Assembly: GCA_020636405.1 (NCBI GenBank)
Contig: JACJXW010000005.1
Span: 1,178,001-1,242,000 of the forward strand
Length of the DNA stretch: 64,000 nucleotides
Source: Lewinellaceae bacterium
Lineage (GTDB): Bacteria; Bacteroidota; Bacteroidia; Chitinophagales; Saprospiraceae
Reading direction: 5' to 3'
This document shows positions 1 through 8,606 of the stretch, in pieces (the first letter of the stretch is position 1; each line of letters begins with the position of its first letter). Position numbers and translations under genes: made by a program. Under the pieces are notes generated by a model. The model made no database searches, was not told the DNA's origin, and saw only the letters and a program-made list of their open reading frames with translations.

Positions 1-968
1 TGGTGCTCTTTCTCCGGTACGTTTAGCCCGGACATCTTCTCCTGGCTGACCGTAAGGATGTCCTGTTCCGCCAACCTTTTGAGCTGCATGCCCATCGGTT
101 CGTAGTTCCGGTCTCCCAATTCGTTGATGTGGCTGTAGCCGGCGTGCACCAGCACTTTGCCATTTTTGTCCTGCTGCAGGGTTTGCCGGTAGAGGTTCAG
201 GGCCTGGTCCCGGTCTCTGGCGGTGCCCCGGTTGCCGCCTTGCGTCTCATAGGAGATCAGGGTGTAGCCGATCCTGAGCGCCTCCCTGATCAGGTTGCCG
301 AAGTGGGCGTCTTTGGTGTAATAGCCGGTGGAGCGGACGGGGTAGCCCCGCTGCTGAAGCAGGGTATCCTGATGAGACAAGGCTTCCAGGGCCAGGTAGC
401 GGTATCCTTTCTCCCATAGCGGCTGCAACAGCCTTTCGGTGAAATTCCGGTGCTGGGAGTTGTAATGGGCTTCATTGATCAATGTGAAATGGTAGTTCCC
501 CGCCTGATCGGCAATGTATTCCAGGGCGGAGGTGGGGCGGGCATTGCTCAGGGCTTCCTCCGTTGAGGCGGGGCCTGTTAGGAAGGCGATCAGCATTCTG
601 GCCTGGGCTTTGGCGGCTTCGCTTTCCTCCGGGTTGTTCAGGATGCTGTTGGCCTTGTCGAGCAAGCCGTTGTTTTCTGTTCCCATCCCCCCGAATTGGA
701 GGTATTCAAAAGGGTTGCCCTGCACACTTGCGTCTTTTGTTGCCTGCTCCAGTGCATTCTGGTAATCCCCGTAGAAGGCGAACAGGACGGCATGCTGTTC
801 CGGATCGCCTCCGTTCAGGCTGATCTGGCAAAATTCCCGGTAGCCGGGGTCAAAACCGGGCGCCGGCCCGATGTTTATCTCGGTGAACTGCTGTGAGGAG
901 GCCTGCCCGCAGGAGGCCAGTAAGAAAGCGGTGGCTGCGTGTAAGAGGGTACAGGTGGTAGCGCGCAT
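1..968 (-). CDS. Lipoprotein, ChaN/erythromycin-esterase-like fold suspected (3' end outside window)
   Basis: A minus-strand frame opens with ATG at 968 and stays open to the left edge, so about 322 residues are visible and the C-terminus is missing. The N-terminus is a lipoprotein signal with lipobox LASC (Cys20). Around residues 165-200 there is a segment with INEAH followed by YLALEAL, and later a run with SYETQGG and HAGYSH. This pattern of short strands ending in His or Glu recalls ChaN/EreA-type proteins, but I do not recognise the exact family. It is probably anchored in the outer membrane or periplasm. A promoter-like CATCTTTG and a GCCAAAT palindrome lie 30-70 bp upstream. Function unknown. 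Confidence 0.75.
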   Translation of the reverse strand, partial: MRATTCTLLHAATAFLLASCGQASSQQFTEINIGPAPGFDPGYREFCQISLNGGDPEQHAVLFAFYGDYQNALEQATKDASVQGNPFEYLQFGGMGTENNGLLDKANSILNNPEESEAAKAQARMLIAFLTGPASTEEALSNARPTSALEYIADQAGNYHFTLINEAHYNSQHRNFTERLLQPLWEKGYRYLALEALSHQDTLLQQRGYPVRSTGYYTKDAHFGNLIREALRIGYTLISYETQGGNRGTARDRDQALNLYRQTLQQDKNGKVLVHAGYSHINELGDRNYEPMGMQLKRLAEQDILTVSQEKMSGLNVPEKEH

Positions 969-997
969 GATCTTGGATTTGTTACGTGTCCTTGGAT

Positions 998-1038
998 CGC
1001 CAAATTTATTTGGCGTCGCAGATGTAAGCAAAGATGAG
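998..1038 (+). repeat. Dispersed palindrome repeat, copy a
   Basis: Perfect 18-bp palindrome CGCCAAATTTATTTGGCG (one-base asymmetry in the centre) followed by a tail TCGCAGATGTAAGCAAAG. Related copies with the same palindrome-plus-tail layout are at 8243-8283 and 8295-8334 (minus) and 26262-26301 (plus). Read on the minus strand the tail contains CATCTTTG, close to a Bacteroidota -7 box, followed by the palindrome and then the gene starting at 968. Confidence 0.5.
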
Positions 1039-1216
1039 TATTTGGGCCGGGGTTGTGAAAAAAGGAGGTCATAAATCTGGGCTTCATTTTTCACTCCTTA
1101 TTTTCCTCCTCGAGTATATCAACAGTCAGGCAGCTGGCCAGATGCCCCTTCTTCAGTTCTTTCCTAAGCAATGTATATATTCAAACAACTTGCCGCTAAA
1201 ATTCCCGCAGCAACCG

Positions 1217-2050
1217 TTACTGTTCATTCATCATTTTGAAGGCCTTGTAAACCGCTATGTGCAGGATGGTAGCGTGGTCCTCGTCGAGTATAGGCTCGTA
1301 AAACAGCGTAATGTTTTTATTTCCCGAGTTCCTGATGGCGTCCACGAGTTTGTCGGCCACTTCGTGCATCACCGGGTGTTCCTTTCCCAAAGAGACAAAC
1401 ACTTTCTTTTCAAGGCCAGGGTGGGCACTGAGTAGGGAATCCGCGCTGTCCACCAACGACTGCCTGTCCCACCAAAGGGAAGGGCTGACGATGATGTAAT
1501 CGTCAAACAGGTGAGGCTTTTTCAAAAGTATCTCCGTAGCGAGGAGGCCGCCCATGGACTGGCCGATGATCGTACGCGTCCCGTTGGTTCTGTAGCTTTT
1601 TTCGATGAAGGGCTGTAATTCCTGCTCGATGAAATCGATGAACTTTTCGGAGCCTCCGCCGGTGGGCAGGGCCTTCAGGTCTTCCGGGTCCGTCGTCGGG
1701 TGGGTAAAATCCCTGTACCGGTCGACGTTGGCAATGCCTACTACTATTGATCTGGGCATCAGCTCGTACATATTCATGAACTGAACCAGGCCGACGATAT
1801 GCAGGAGGTCTTCGTGGGCCGAGCCGTCCAAAAGGTAAATAACCGGGTAGGTGGCTGCGGAATCCGGGTGGTATCCGTCCGGTAGATAGATGTTAAGGGG
1901 CCTCTTTTCGGAGAGTGCTTGCGATATTATTTCTTCAATAATGCCGATGGTAAGTGGCTCCCGGCCATCTTCCTGCGCTCCGGTTATTTTCTGAGCGGAC
2001 AAGGGCGTAAGTGCGAAGAGCAGGATGGCCAATACGAATTGTTGCTTCAT
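1217..2050 (-). CDS. Secreted esterase, PF00756-type (Fes/IroE-like alpha/beta hydrolase)
   Basis: A 277-residue secreted serine hydrolase of the esterase-D/enterochelin-esterase class. Residues 1-20 form a signal peptide ending SAQ. The nucleophile elbow GQSMG puts the catalytic serine at residue 165, a typical SPSLWW motif follows at 189-194, and the likely catalytic histidine is His259 in DEDHA. Family members hydrolyse ester bonds of siderophores, feruloyl esters or thioesters; the substrate cannot be read from sequence. It starts 7 bp after the stop of the epimerase-like gene at 2058-2990 on the same strand, so the two are probably cotranscribed. Length is normal for the family. Confidence 0.85.
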   Translation of the reverse strand: MKQQFVLAILLFALTPLSAQKITGAQEDGREPLTIGIIEEIISQALSEKRPLNIYLPDGYHPDSAATYPVIYLLDGSAHEDLLHIVGLVQFMNMYELMPRSIVVGIANVDRYRDFTHPTTDPEDLKALPTGGGSEKFIDFIEQELQPFIEKSYRTNGTRTIIGQSMGGLLATEILLKKPHLFDDYIIVSPSLWWDRQSLVDSADSLLSAHPGLEKKVFVSLGKEHPVMHEVADKLVDAIRNSGNKNITLFYEPILDEDHATILHIAVYKAFKMMNEQ

Positions 2051-2057
2051 AAAATGG

Positions 2058-2990
2058 TCAGGTTTGGTTAATTTGGCTTACTACCTGCTCGAACCCCTCC
2101 TGGTAGGAAGGGTAGGCAGGCTTCCAGCCGGCCAGCGTATTCGTCCGGTTCTGATAGGAATTGGTCAACACTTCTACGAGCGCTCCTCCCAGAAAGAGCC
2201 GGGCCAGCCATGCCGGGAAATGGTTCGGCTTTCTGCCTCCGGTAAGCTCTGCCAGATACCGTATCACCTCGGCAAAAGTGGCGGGATGGAAATCGGAGAC
2301 ATTATGTGTCTGGTGCATCAGGCGTTCGTGGTTGTCTGCGGCGAAGGCTACGGCACTTGCTGCATCGTCGAGGTGGATGAGGTTGTAATAATAATCTCCC
2401 CTGCCGATGATGGGCATTTTCCCTTTCCTGACGGCCTGTATCATCCCCTGCGTCTGAGCGGAGTCGGGGCCGTAGAAGCCGGCAAACCGCAGGGTGACGG
2501 CGGGCAACCCCTGCTCTCCGGCCTTCTCATTCACGATGTTTTCCATAACGACGGCGGAGCGGAGCGGGAAAGGCTGGCGTTTTGCCTGCCGCGTCTGGCT
2601 GTCGATCACCCTGCCCTGCTGGTCCCCGTAGATGAAAAGTATGCTTTGCTGCAGGTAAAGGCGCATTTTGTGGTGGATAGCAGCGTCTGTCAGGTTATCG
2701 GCGCCCTCCGTTCGGATGCGGTCGTTTTCCCGCCAGTCTTTGGGGTCCGTTCTCGTTTTCGGGGGAATTTTGGTGGCCAGGTGCAGGATGGCGTCGCAGC
2801 CTTCCGTTGCCGCTATCATTTCATTTTTATCGAACAGGTTGCCCGGGCGGGCTTCCGCGCCCATTGAGGACAGCAGGGAACGGTTGGCTTCGGAGCGGGC
2901 CAGGGCCAACACCTGATGGCCTCTTTCGAGGAGCAGTTTCACCACTCTTTTTCCGAGCAGGCCGGTGGCGCCGGCGATGAATACTTTCAT
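2058..2990 (-). CDS. NAD(P)-dependent epimerase/dehydratase, extended SDR
   Basis: A cytoplasmic extended short-chain dehydrogenase of 310 residues. I start at the ATG at 2990 because the protein then begins MKVFIAGATGLLG, with the Rossmann GxxGxxG motif at residues 7-13; a longer frame to 3029 only adds an unlikely N-terminus. The usual YxxxK is not clear: the active-site region reads QQSILFIYGDQQG, which suggests an atypical member. The reaction is likely NAD(P)-linked oxidoreduction or epimerisation of a sugar or related substrate. It lies directly upstream of the secreted esterase gene with a 7-bp gap, a likely operon. Confidence 0.8.
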   Translation of the reverse strand: MKVFIAGATGLLGKRVVKLLLERGHQVLALARSEANRSLLSSMGAEARPGNLFDKNEMIAATEGCDAILHLATKIPPKTRTDPKDWRENDRIRTEGADNLTDAAIHHKMRLYLQQSILFIYGDQQGRVIDSQTRQAKRQPFPLRSAVVMENIVNEKAGEQGLPAVTLRFAGFYGPDSAQTQGMIQAVRKGKMPIIGRGDYYYNLIHLDDAASAVAFAADNHERLMHQTHNVSDFHPATFAEVIRYLAELTGGRKPNHFPAWLARLFLGGALVEVLTNSYQNRTNTLAGWKPAYPSYQEGFEQVVSQINQT

Positions 2991-3078
2991 AATGAGCTGG
3001 GTTGGTTGGCGAAATCCGGAAATAAACACCCAAGCTACATCATATTTTTACGTTGCGCCAGAAGGGTACGGCAAAAAA

Positions 3079-3567
3079 TCAGCCCTGCTCCCTGACCCAC
3101 AACCGCAGGATCGTGCCCTTGTAGTACTGGATGCGCACGTAAACCCCATTGTCGAGGGGGCCGCCCCGGCGCCGGGTCTTACGGAAGCCGAAAATTGAAA
3201 TGGGAGAATAATGAAATTCGACATCCCGGACGGTAAAGGATTCCTCGCCCTGAAAACCGATGGCATGAGGGTTGTAGTTTTCCACCACCCCTTCCACCTC
3301 CTGGTAGCGATGATCTTTCAGGGCGGAACGGTAATCAAGATACTTAGTCCCCAGATCGTACCCCACTCCGATCGTCCAGAGCAGGCCGAAGGCTATGCCG
3401 GCAAAGAGGAACGGCATGGTGCAACCGTCTTTTTCCATTCCGCTTTTCTGCTCCTTGCGGGTTATCCGAACGGCGTAAAAGAAGAACGCCGTGATCAGCA
3501 TCCCCGCCAGGGGCGGCAGGAAGGCGGTGAAGTCCTGGGTAGAGAAGTTGTAGGTTTCGGTCCACAT
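3079..3567 (-). CDS. Small membrane protein, DUF3592-like
   Basis: A 162-residue protein starting MWTETYNF at 3567; a further in-frame ATG lies 48 bp upstream. Two hydrophobic segments (about residues 17-35 and 55-75) are separated by a basic loop, then comes a roughly 90-residue soluble C-terminal part ending in YVRIQYYKGTILRLWVREQG. The layout (two helices and a C-terminal beta domain with a G-x-VxVxYxxxxP-like strand) resembles DUF3592 proteins. No enzymatic motif is visible. It sits upstream of the epimerase/esterase pair on the same strand. Function unknown. Confidence 0.65.
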   Translation of the reverse strand: MWTETYNFSTQDFTAFLPPLAGMLITAFFFYAVRITRKEQKSGMEKDGCTMPFLFAGIAFGLLWTIGVGYDLGTKYLDYRSALKDHRYQEVEGVVENYNPHAIGFQGEESFTVRDVEFHYSPISIFGFRKTRRRGGPLDNGVYVRIQYYKGTILRLWVREQG

Positions 3568-3611
3568 GGGGTTGGGGCATGAAATGAAGTAATTATTTCT
3601 CAGAAATAGAA

Positions 3612-3805
3612 TCAATATCCCCTGAATCTCCCGTTCGGGTTGTACTCCAGAGCGGGGAACGGCAATTTAAAGCCGTAGCCCTCGTAGATGCCGTCCATTA
3701 CCCATTCTGCCGGGCAGAATAAGCCGGTACGAACTGCTGCTGCGAACCAGCATGAAGCGGCGCCAGGCAGAGTGCCAACAGGAACAGGAAAGGTTTGATA
3801 TCCAT
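3612..3805 (-). pseudogene. Small secreted-protein gene broken by a frameshift
   Basis: From ATG 3805 a clear signal peptide (MDIKPFLFLLALCLAPLHAG) is followed by about 15 residues and a TAA at 3698. The neighbouring frame continues to a stop at 3612 and encodes a coherent tail (AEWVMDGIYEGYGF...). Joining the two needs one frame change near 3705-3720. This could be a decayed gene, a sequencing error, or two unrelated short frames. No family recognised. Confidence 0.3.
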
Positions 3806-3884
3806 TGGGATGTGCCGTTAGTTCCGGCTTCAATGTAAACCGTTTTGACCCTCCGGAGAATGACTTTTGGCAGTGGCAAAATAT

Positions 3885-3919
3885 CAGATGGAAGGCACTT
3901 CCGAAGTGCCTTCCATCTG
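3885..3919 (-). terminator. Strong hairpin after the 1412-residue gene
   Basis: A perfect 16-bp stem (CAGATGGAAGGCACTT paired with its complement) around a 3-nt loop lies immediately downstream of the stop at 3922. Only a weak T-tract (ATATTTTG) follows on the minus strand. It probably acts as a terminator for the minus-strand gene. Confidence 0.6.
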
Positions 3920-3921
3920 GG

Positions 3922-6900
3922 TTATTCAACAATAAAACTGCGCGCCATCACCCTGCCGTCCACCTCCACCTGCAGGCAGTACAGCCCGGCGGGCAGGTGG
4001 CCGGTAGGGATGGCCTCGGAAAGGCGGCTCGTTCTTACCTCAGGATAAGCGATAACGGTATTGCCCAGCGTTGAGATCAGCCTCACCCGGAGCGCGGACA
4101 CCTCCCCTAGTTCAATTATCACATTGACGAGATCCGTAGCAGGGTTGGGGTATAGCCGAAATGCCGTCACGCCCATTTCCGGCTCGTCCGAGCTGCCGGT
4201 GAGCGCACTCAGCACAATACCGCTTTCCACTATGGCGCAGGTGCTGTCGGGCCAGCTTACCCACACCTCGTATTCGCCGGCGGAAAGGCCGGTAAACAGA
4301 TTGGACGCCTGCCAGTTGGCGCCTTCATCGAGGCTGTAAAGCATGGACGCTGTCCCTGATGCGTGGACGGCCAGGCTTCCGTCTGCCGTACTGCTGCCGG
4401 AGGGCGGTACGATCGACACGCTGTCGATCGACGGGAACAGAACGGGCTGGAACGGCAGCGGGTTGCCGGCAAAAATATCCTTGCAGGCCAGGGCCAGGTT
4501 GCTCACCACGATCTCATAGCTGCCCACCGGTAAAGATGCGAAATGGGGCTCGCTCTGCCAGGTGGCTCCATTGTCGACGGAGTAGATCAGCTCCTCTTCG
4601 CTTTCGGCGCGTACGGTGATCTGGCCCAGGGTATCCTTGCAGTCCGGTTCATCCACGATCAGTTCCATGATCTGCGGTGGCGCCGGGGCGATGAGCTCCG
4701 CCACCGGGCCTGCTGTAATACAATTGGCTTCATTTCTAACCAATGCTTGATAGGCTCCTTCCGGGAGGTTGTCAAAGAGCGGGTCCGCCTGACTGTCCAG
4801 CCATTGGTACAGGCTGTACTGTAATGGTTCGCCTCCTTCGGCCTCGATGAGCAGTTGTCCGTTGTTCTGCCCGCAGCCGGGGTGGGTGATGATTATGTTG
4901 GTGATCGTGGGCGCCGGCGGGTCAACCAGGGACACCAGTGAAAAGGTGTCGCGATCATCGCACTCATTGCGGGCAATGAGCTGGAATTCGCCGTCGGGCA
5001 GCCCTTCGAAGCGGGCTTCCGGCTGGAAGGTAACCCCTCCGTCTATGCTGAACTCCAGCGAAGAGCCGGTAGCCGTTACCTCGATGGCGCCATCGTCTCC
5101 ATTGCAGGTAGTAGGATCGGAGAGCAGTATTTCCTGGATCTCCGGCGCCTCCTCCCGGGATGCAAGGGTGACTGTATTGCCGTAAGCCACCGCGCAGTTG
5201 CCATCCCCGTAACTCACCCATACCTCGTAATTACCGGGGGGCAGGCCGATGATGTTTCGAATAAAACCCCAGGTTGTTCCTCCATCGACGCTGTAGCTCA
5301 GGTTCTGCACGCCGCTGGCCTGTATGCGGATGGAGCCGTTGGCGGCATCGCACACCGGGTGCTGCCAGGTGACGTCATTGATCTGCGGAAGGGCAGGGTC
5401 CGCCAGGGGGATATCGGAAAGGGTATCGCCGGCCATGCAGGCATTTACGGCAATAACTTGATAAGAACCCTGGGCCAGCCCTTCGAACAGAGGCGATTCC
5501 TGGAACGCCTGGCCGCCGTCGATGCTGTAATGTACCGCCACTCCTGGGGCGAGCACTTCCACGGCTACCGAGCCATCCGAGCCGCCGCAGGAGGACGGCC
5601 CCTGCATTCCAACGCCCAGGATCACCGGCAGGGATTCCACTATGGTTACCGGGTTCTGGAAAAAAGCGGCTTCGGCGCCGGTTTCGTCCCGTACCATCAC
5701 CTCATACTGCCCGGGAGAAAGCCCCGGGAAAAGAGGCTCCGCCTGCCAGTGTTGGCCGCCGTCGATGCTGTATGCATAACTGCCCAGGCCGCCGGCCGCC
5801 TGTATTTGAAGGCTTCCGTTGTGGTTCTGGCAGTCGGTCACCGGTTCTTTTTCTACCTGTACGGCCGTGAGGGGGACGAGGAGGCACTGGGAGATGAGCG
5901 TTTCGTTAGTAATGATGGGCTCGTTGCTGTCGAAGTAGATCGCCGCCCGGTTGGTAATGTCTGTCCCCAGGGGGATATCCGGGTCGGGATGTATGGAAAA
6001 CTGCACCTGCCCCTGGCTCCCTGCCAGGTTGGTGGTGCTGTCCGGCAGGTTGATGTTCTCGAATACGAACATCAACACGTTGGGCCCCAGCACCTTGAAT
6101 TGGTAGGGGTGGGTGGCCGGGCCGGGGCGCACGGTGGCCGGGTTGAGGTGGTGGGAGAGGGTATCCAGGATGACAACACGGTAGGCGGTGTCGTTGCCGG
6201 TATTCTGAAAGCGGATGGTGTATTCCAGGCGGTCCAGTGGCGTCAGCCAGCATTTGGCGGTGTCCCGGGCATCGGCGATCTTGTCGTTGGGGTCGTAGGA
6301 GTTGGTGACTGTCCGGCAGCTCTCGTCCGTATCGTAGCCGGTTTCCAGGGTGCAGTCGTTGGCGGGCAGGATGCGGGCGGAGACGCAGGCGGTATTGCCG
6401 ATGGGAGCGTCGCATGCCACCGCAACGGTGATGGTGAAGGCGCCGCACTGGCCGATCCCGAGATCTCCCACCTGGAAGGTGTAGGTGTCGCCAGAGAGAG
6501 ACCATGGGCGGGAGGCGTCCAAAAAGGCCAGCGCATCATCCAGTTGTATTTCCACGCTGACGGCGGTTTGGGCAACCGTGCCGTCATTACAATATTGGGC
6601 GCTAATGGTGGTTTCGGTACAGGCCCTCGCCCGGGGGAGGTTGACGCTCAGGTTTAGCAGGGGGCAGGCCTCCCGCGCCTGCAGGGCGAAATCCAGGCCG
6701 GAGCGGGTTTGGTAAACGCCGTCGAAGGAGCCGTCATAGGTAGTTGTCGGCGGGCAGCCCACTTCCCATAAATCATTGGGTGGGAAGAGCTGCAGGCTGT
6801 AATCCCCGCTGTCCACCTGAAAGCGATAAAAGCCATCGGCGTTGGTATTGGTGAACTGGCCGCCCGGGTTCACCTGCAGGATGGCATTTTCCAGCAGGAT

Positions 6901-8160
6901 CTCGTCGCTGTCGCGCACGCAGTCACCATCGCTGTCCACGAAAACCGTTCCTTCCAGGGTATTGGCGCAGTGGTTGCCGAGGGAGTCGAATTCCACCAGT
7001 ACGGCGGCCTGGCCGATCCTTCCGGAAAAGCTGTATCCGCCGTTGGCGGTAGTGTTCAGGTTGTTCCCGTCTCCGCCGTAGAAATTGGATATGAGGGGGC
7101 TTTCCCAGAGAATGGTTCCGGAGGTGTCCGCCTTGGCGATATTCCTGGTTTTTGAATATACGAGGTTGCCGTCAGGCGCGGCGGTGATATCGGTGGCCAC
7201 GCCGATGCCCATGGGTTTTCGCCACAACAGATTGCCATTCTCATCCAGCTTCACCAGAAAGGTGCCGGTGAAATAATCATAACAGCCGCCGAATTCCTCT
7301 CCAATGATGATGTAGAGGCTGCCGTCGGCGTGTTCGAGCCCAGCCCTGCCGGCGGGCAGCCCACAGAAGGCATCGAAGGGGGCCTTCTGCCAGATGACGT
7401 CCAGGTTGGGTGTGGTTTTTACCACGGACAAATAGCCGCCCGTTGGCCAGGACAAGCTTTGTGGTAAGGTCAGCCCGGTGAAGATACAGTCGCCGTTGGT
7501 GGTAAAGAAAACGCTGTAGGCGGTGCTGCGCCCCGGCCCGAACTCGCCCTGCAAATTGGTTACGAACAGGCTGAGGAAACGCTGGGCCAGTACATTTCCG
7601 TCAGGATCGGTTTTCAGCATCACCATTTCCCGGGTAGCCTGCGGCCAACCGGGCGTTTCCCGGTTGCCGGCAATGACGAAGCTGCCGTCCGGAGCAATTT
7701 CGAGGCCGTTGGCGGTGTACTCGGTGGAGGCGCCTGTGCCATAGGTGGCTTGCCACAGCAGGTTGCCCGCCGCGTCGATGCGGAAAAGCAGGATGCTGCT
7801 GGCGGCCAAAGCAATGGAGGGGCTTTCCGTTGTGCCGACAACTACATAGCCGCCATCGGCAACCTGCCGGATGCCCGTGGGAATGTCATCCGCTTCCCAG
7901 CTGTAGGTACGGGCCCAGATCTCGTTGCCGAAGGCGTCTGCCCGGATGATGTGTATGTCCCTACCCGTGCCCTGAACGGCATTGTTGATGGTGCCCACCA
8001 GGATGTAGCCGCCATCAGAGGTTTTGTCATGGTTGTAGCCGTAAGGTATGCTGCCCACCGGGAAGTAGTAGGTGGTGGGGGCGCAGTTCTGCGCTGAAAG
8101 GTGGCTGCTGAGCAGGCAGAGGATGGGCAGGAGGGCGAATGTACGGTAGAGGAGCGTCAT
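3922..8160 (-). CDS. Giant secreted T9SS cargo with SprB-like repeats (adhesin-like)
   Basis: A 1412-residue exported protein. The start at 8160 is chosen because it gives a clean signal peptide ending LSAQ; the frame also extends to 8199. Residues about 30-400 contain propeller-like repeats with DGGYVVVG and DGSFVIAG motifs. About 405-470 is an SdrD-B-like module with the acidic Ca-binding-like VDSDGDCVRDSDE. About 590-740 is a DUF11/DUF7619-type domain beginning SYDPNDK. About 750-1300 holds seven SprB-like repeats of 75-80 residues, each with a YSIDGG or YSVDGG core and a G-x-Y-x-V strand. The last 75 residues are a type IX secretion tail (LYPNPATD). It is likely surface-exposed or released, for adhesion or gliding. 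It is monocistronic, with a hairpin behind it. Confidence 0.88.
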   Translation of the reverse strand: MTLLYRTFALLPILCLLSSHLSAQNCAPTTYYFPVGSIPYGYNHDKTSDGGYILVGTINNAVQGTGRDIHIIRADAFGNEIWARTYSWEADDIPTGIRQVADGGYVVVGTTESPSIALAASSILLFRIDAAGNLLWQATYGTGASTEYTANGLEIAPDGSFVIAGNRETPGWPQATREMVMLKTDPDGNVLAQRFLSLFVTNLQGEFGPGRSTAYSVFFTTNGDCIFTGLTLPQSLSWPTGGYLSVVKTTPNLDVIWQKAPFDAFCGLPAGRAGLEHADGSLYIIIGEEFGGCYDYFTGTFLVKLDENGNLLWRKPMGIGVATDITAAPDGNLVYSKTRNIAKADTSGTILWESPLISNFYGGDGNNLNTTANGGYSFSGRIGQAAVLVEFDSLGNHCANTLEGTVFVDSDGDCVRDSDEILLENAILQVNPGGQFTNTNADGFYRFQVDSGDYSLQLFPPNDLWEVGCPPTTTYDGSFDGVYQTRSGLDFALQAREACPLLNLSVNLPRARACTETTISAQYCNDGTVAQTAVSVEIQLDDALAFLDASRPWSLSGDTYTFQVGDLGIGQCGAFTITVAVACDAPIGNTACVSARILPANDCTLETGYDTDESCRTVTNSYDPNDKIADARDTAKCWLTPLDRLEYTIRFQNTGNDTAYRVVILDTLSHHLNPATVRPGPATHPYQFKVLGPNVLMFVFENINLPDSTTNLAGSQGQVQFSIHPDPDIPLGTDITNRAAIYFDSNEPIITNETLISQCLLVPLTAVQVEKEPVTDCQNHNGSLQIQAAGGLGSYAYSIDGGQHWQAEPLFPGLSPGQYEVMVRDETGAEAAFFQNPVTIVESLPVILGVGMQGPSSCGGSDGSVAVEVLAPGVAVHYSIDGGQAFQESPLFEGLAQGSYQVIAVNACMAGDTLSDIPLADPALPQINDVTWQHPVCDAANGSIRIQASGVQNLSYSVDGGTTWGFIRNIIGLPPGNYEVWVSYGDGNCAVAYGNTVTLASREEAPEIQEILLSDPTTCNGDDGAIEVTATGSSLEFSIDGGVTFQPEARFEGLPDGEFQLIARNECDDRDTFSLVSLVDPPAPTITNIIITHPGCGQNNGQLLIEAEGGEPLQYSLYQWLDSQADPLFDNLPEGAYQALVRNEANCITAGPVAELIAPAPPQIMELIVDEPDCKDTLGQITVRAESEEELIYSVDNGATWQSEPHFASLPVGSYEIVVSNLALACKDIFAGNPLPFQPVLFPSIDSVSIVPPSGSSTADGSLAVHASGTASMLYSLDEGANWQASNLFTGLSAGEYEVWVSWPDSTCAIVESGIVLSALTGSSDEPEMGVTAFRLYPNPATDLVNVIIELGEVSALRVRLISTLGNTVIAYPEVRTSRLSEAIPTGHLPAGLYCLQVEVDGRVMARSFIVE

Positions 8161-8242
8161 AGGGTTTAGTTTTTTATGGTGTTGGAATGGCTCTTTCAAA
8201 AATAGGAAATTTACTTGTAAATGAGTGTCTGTGAGGGGGGTA

Positions 8243-8283
8243 CGTATCTTTGTTATCGTCTCCGAGCCAAATGAATTTGGCGC
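8243..8283 (-). repeat. Dispersed palindrome repeat, copy b
   Basis: First of two tandem copies. The plus strand reads TATCTTTG (a perfect TAnnTTTG -7 box) followed about 20 bp later by the palindrome CCAAATGAATTTGG. One mismatch separates it from copy c over 38 bp. No plus-strand gene follows, so if the box is used it would make a short non-coding transcript. Confidence 0.55.
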
Positions 8284-8294
8284 TCCGGGGTTTG

Positions 8295-8334
8295 CGTATC
8301 TTTGTTATCGTCTCTGAGCCAAATGAATTTGGGT
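8295..8334 (-). repeat. Dispersed palindrome repeat, copy c
   Basis: Second tandem copy, 52 bp to the right of copy b, with the same TATCTTTG box and CCAAATGAATTTGG palindrome. The near identity suggests recent local duplication. Confidence 0.55.
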
Positions 8335-8606
8335 ATCCTAACAGCGTCTCCGAACGGATTCGAAGAGCAGCTACGCAATCTGTGATATTCAGTAATTTTT
8401 AGATCTGAATTTCGCATTTTTCAGTGAAACCTCCGCTTTTCACTATGTTACGAAACAATCAGGGGACTGCTCAAAACGTTGTGTTTTTGTTTCTAACTAC
8501 AGGCGACACAAAGTTGCGCAGAGATGGCACAATGTATTCGCTGTCAAGTGAATACTCTGTGTTTCAAAACTTGCGGGCAGACACACATTTCTGAACACTC
8601 TCACAA

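Larger units (their letters stand above)
8161..8606. other. 446-bp non-coding region
   Basis: No convincing gene. It contains two tandem copies of a 38-bp repeat (8243-8283, 8295-8334) and is probably the promoter region of the minus-strand gene starting at 8160. The right half (8335-8606) shows nothing recognisable. Confidence 0.6.

Noticed and set aside
5359..6657. A 432-residue frame on the plus strand
   Set aside because: It is the antisense shadow of the repeat-rich T9SS gene; its Gly/Val/Asp bias mirrors that gene's codons.
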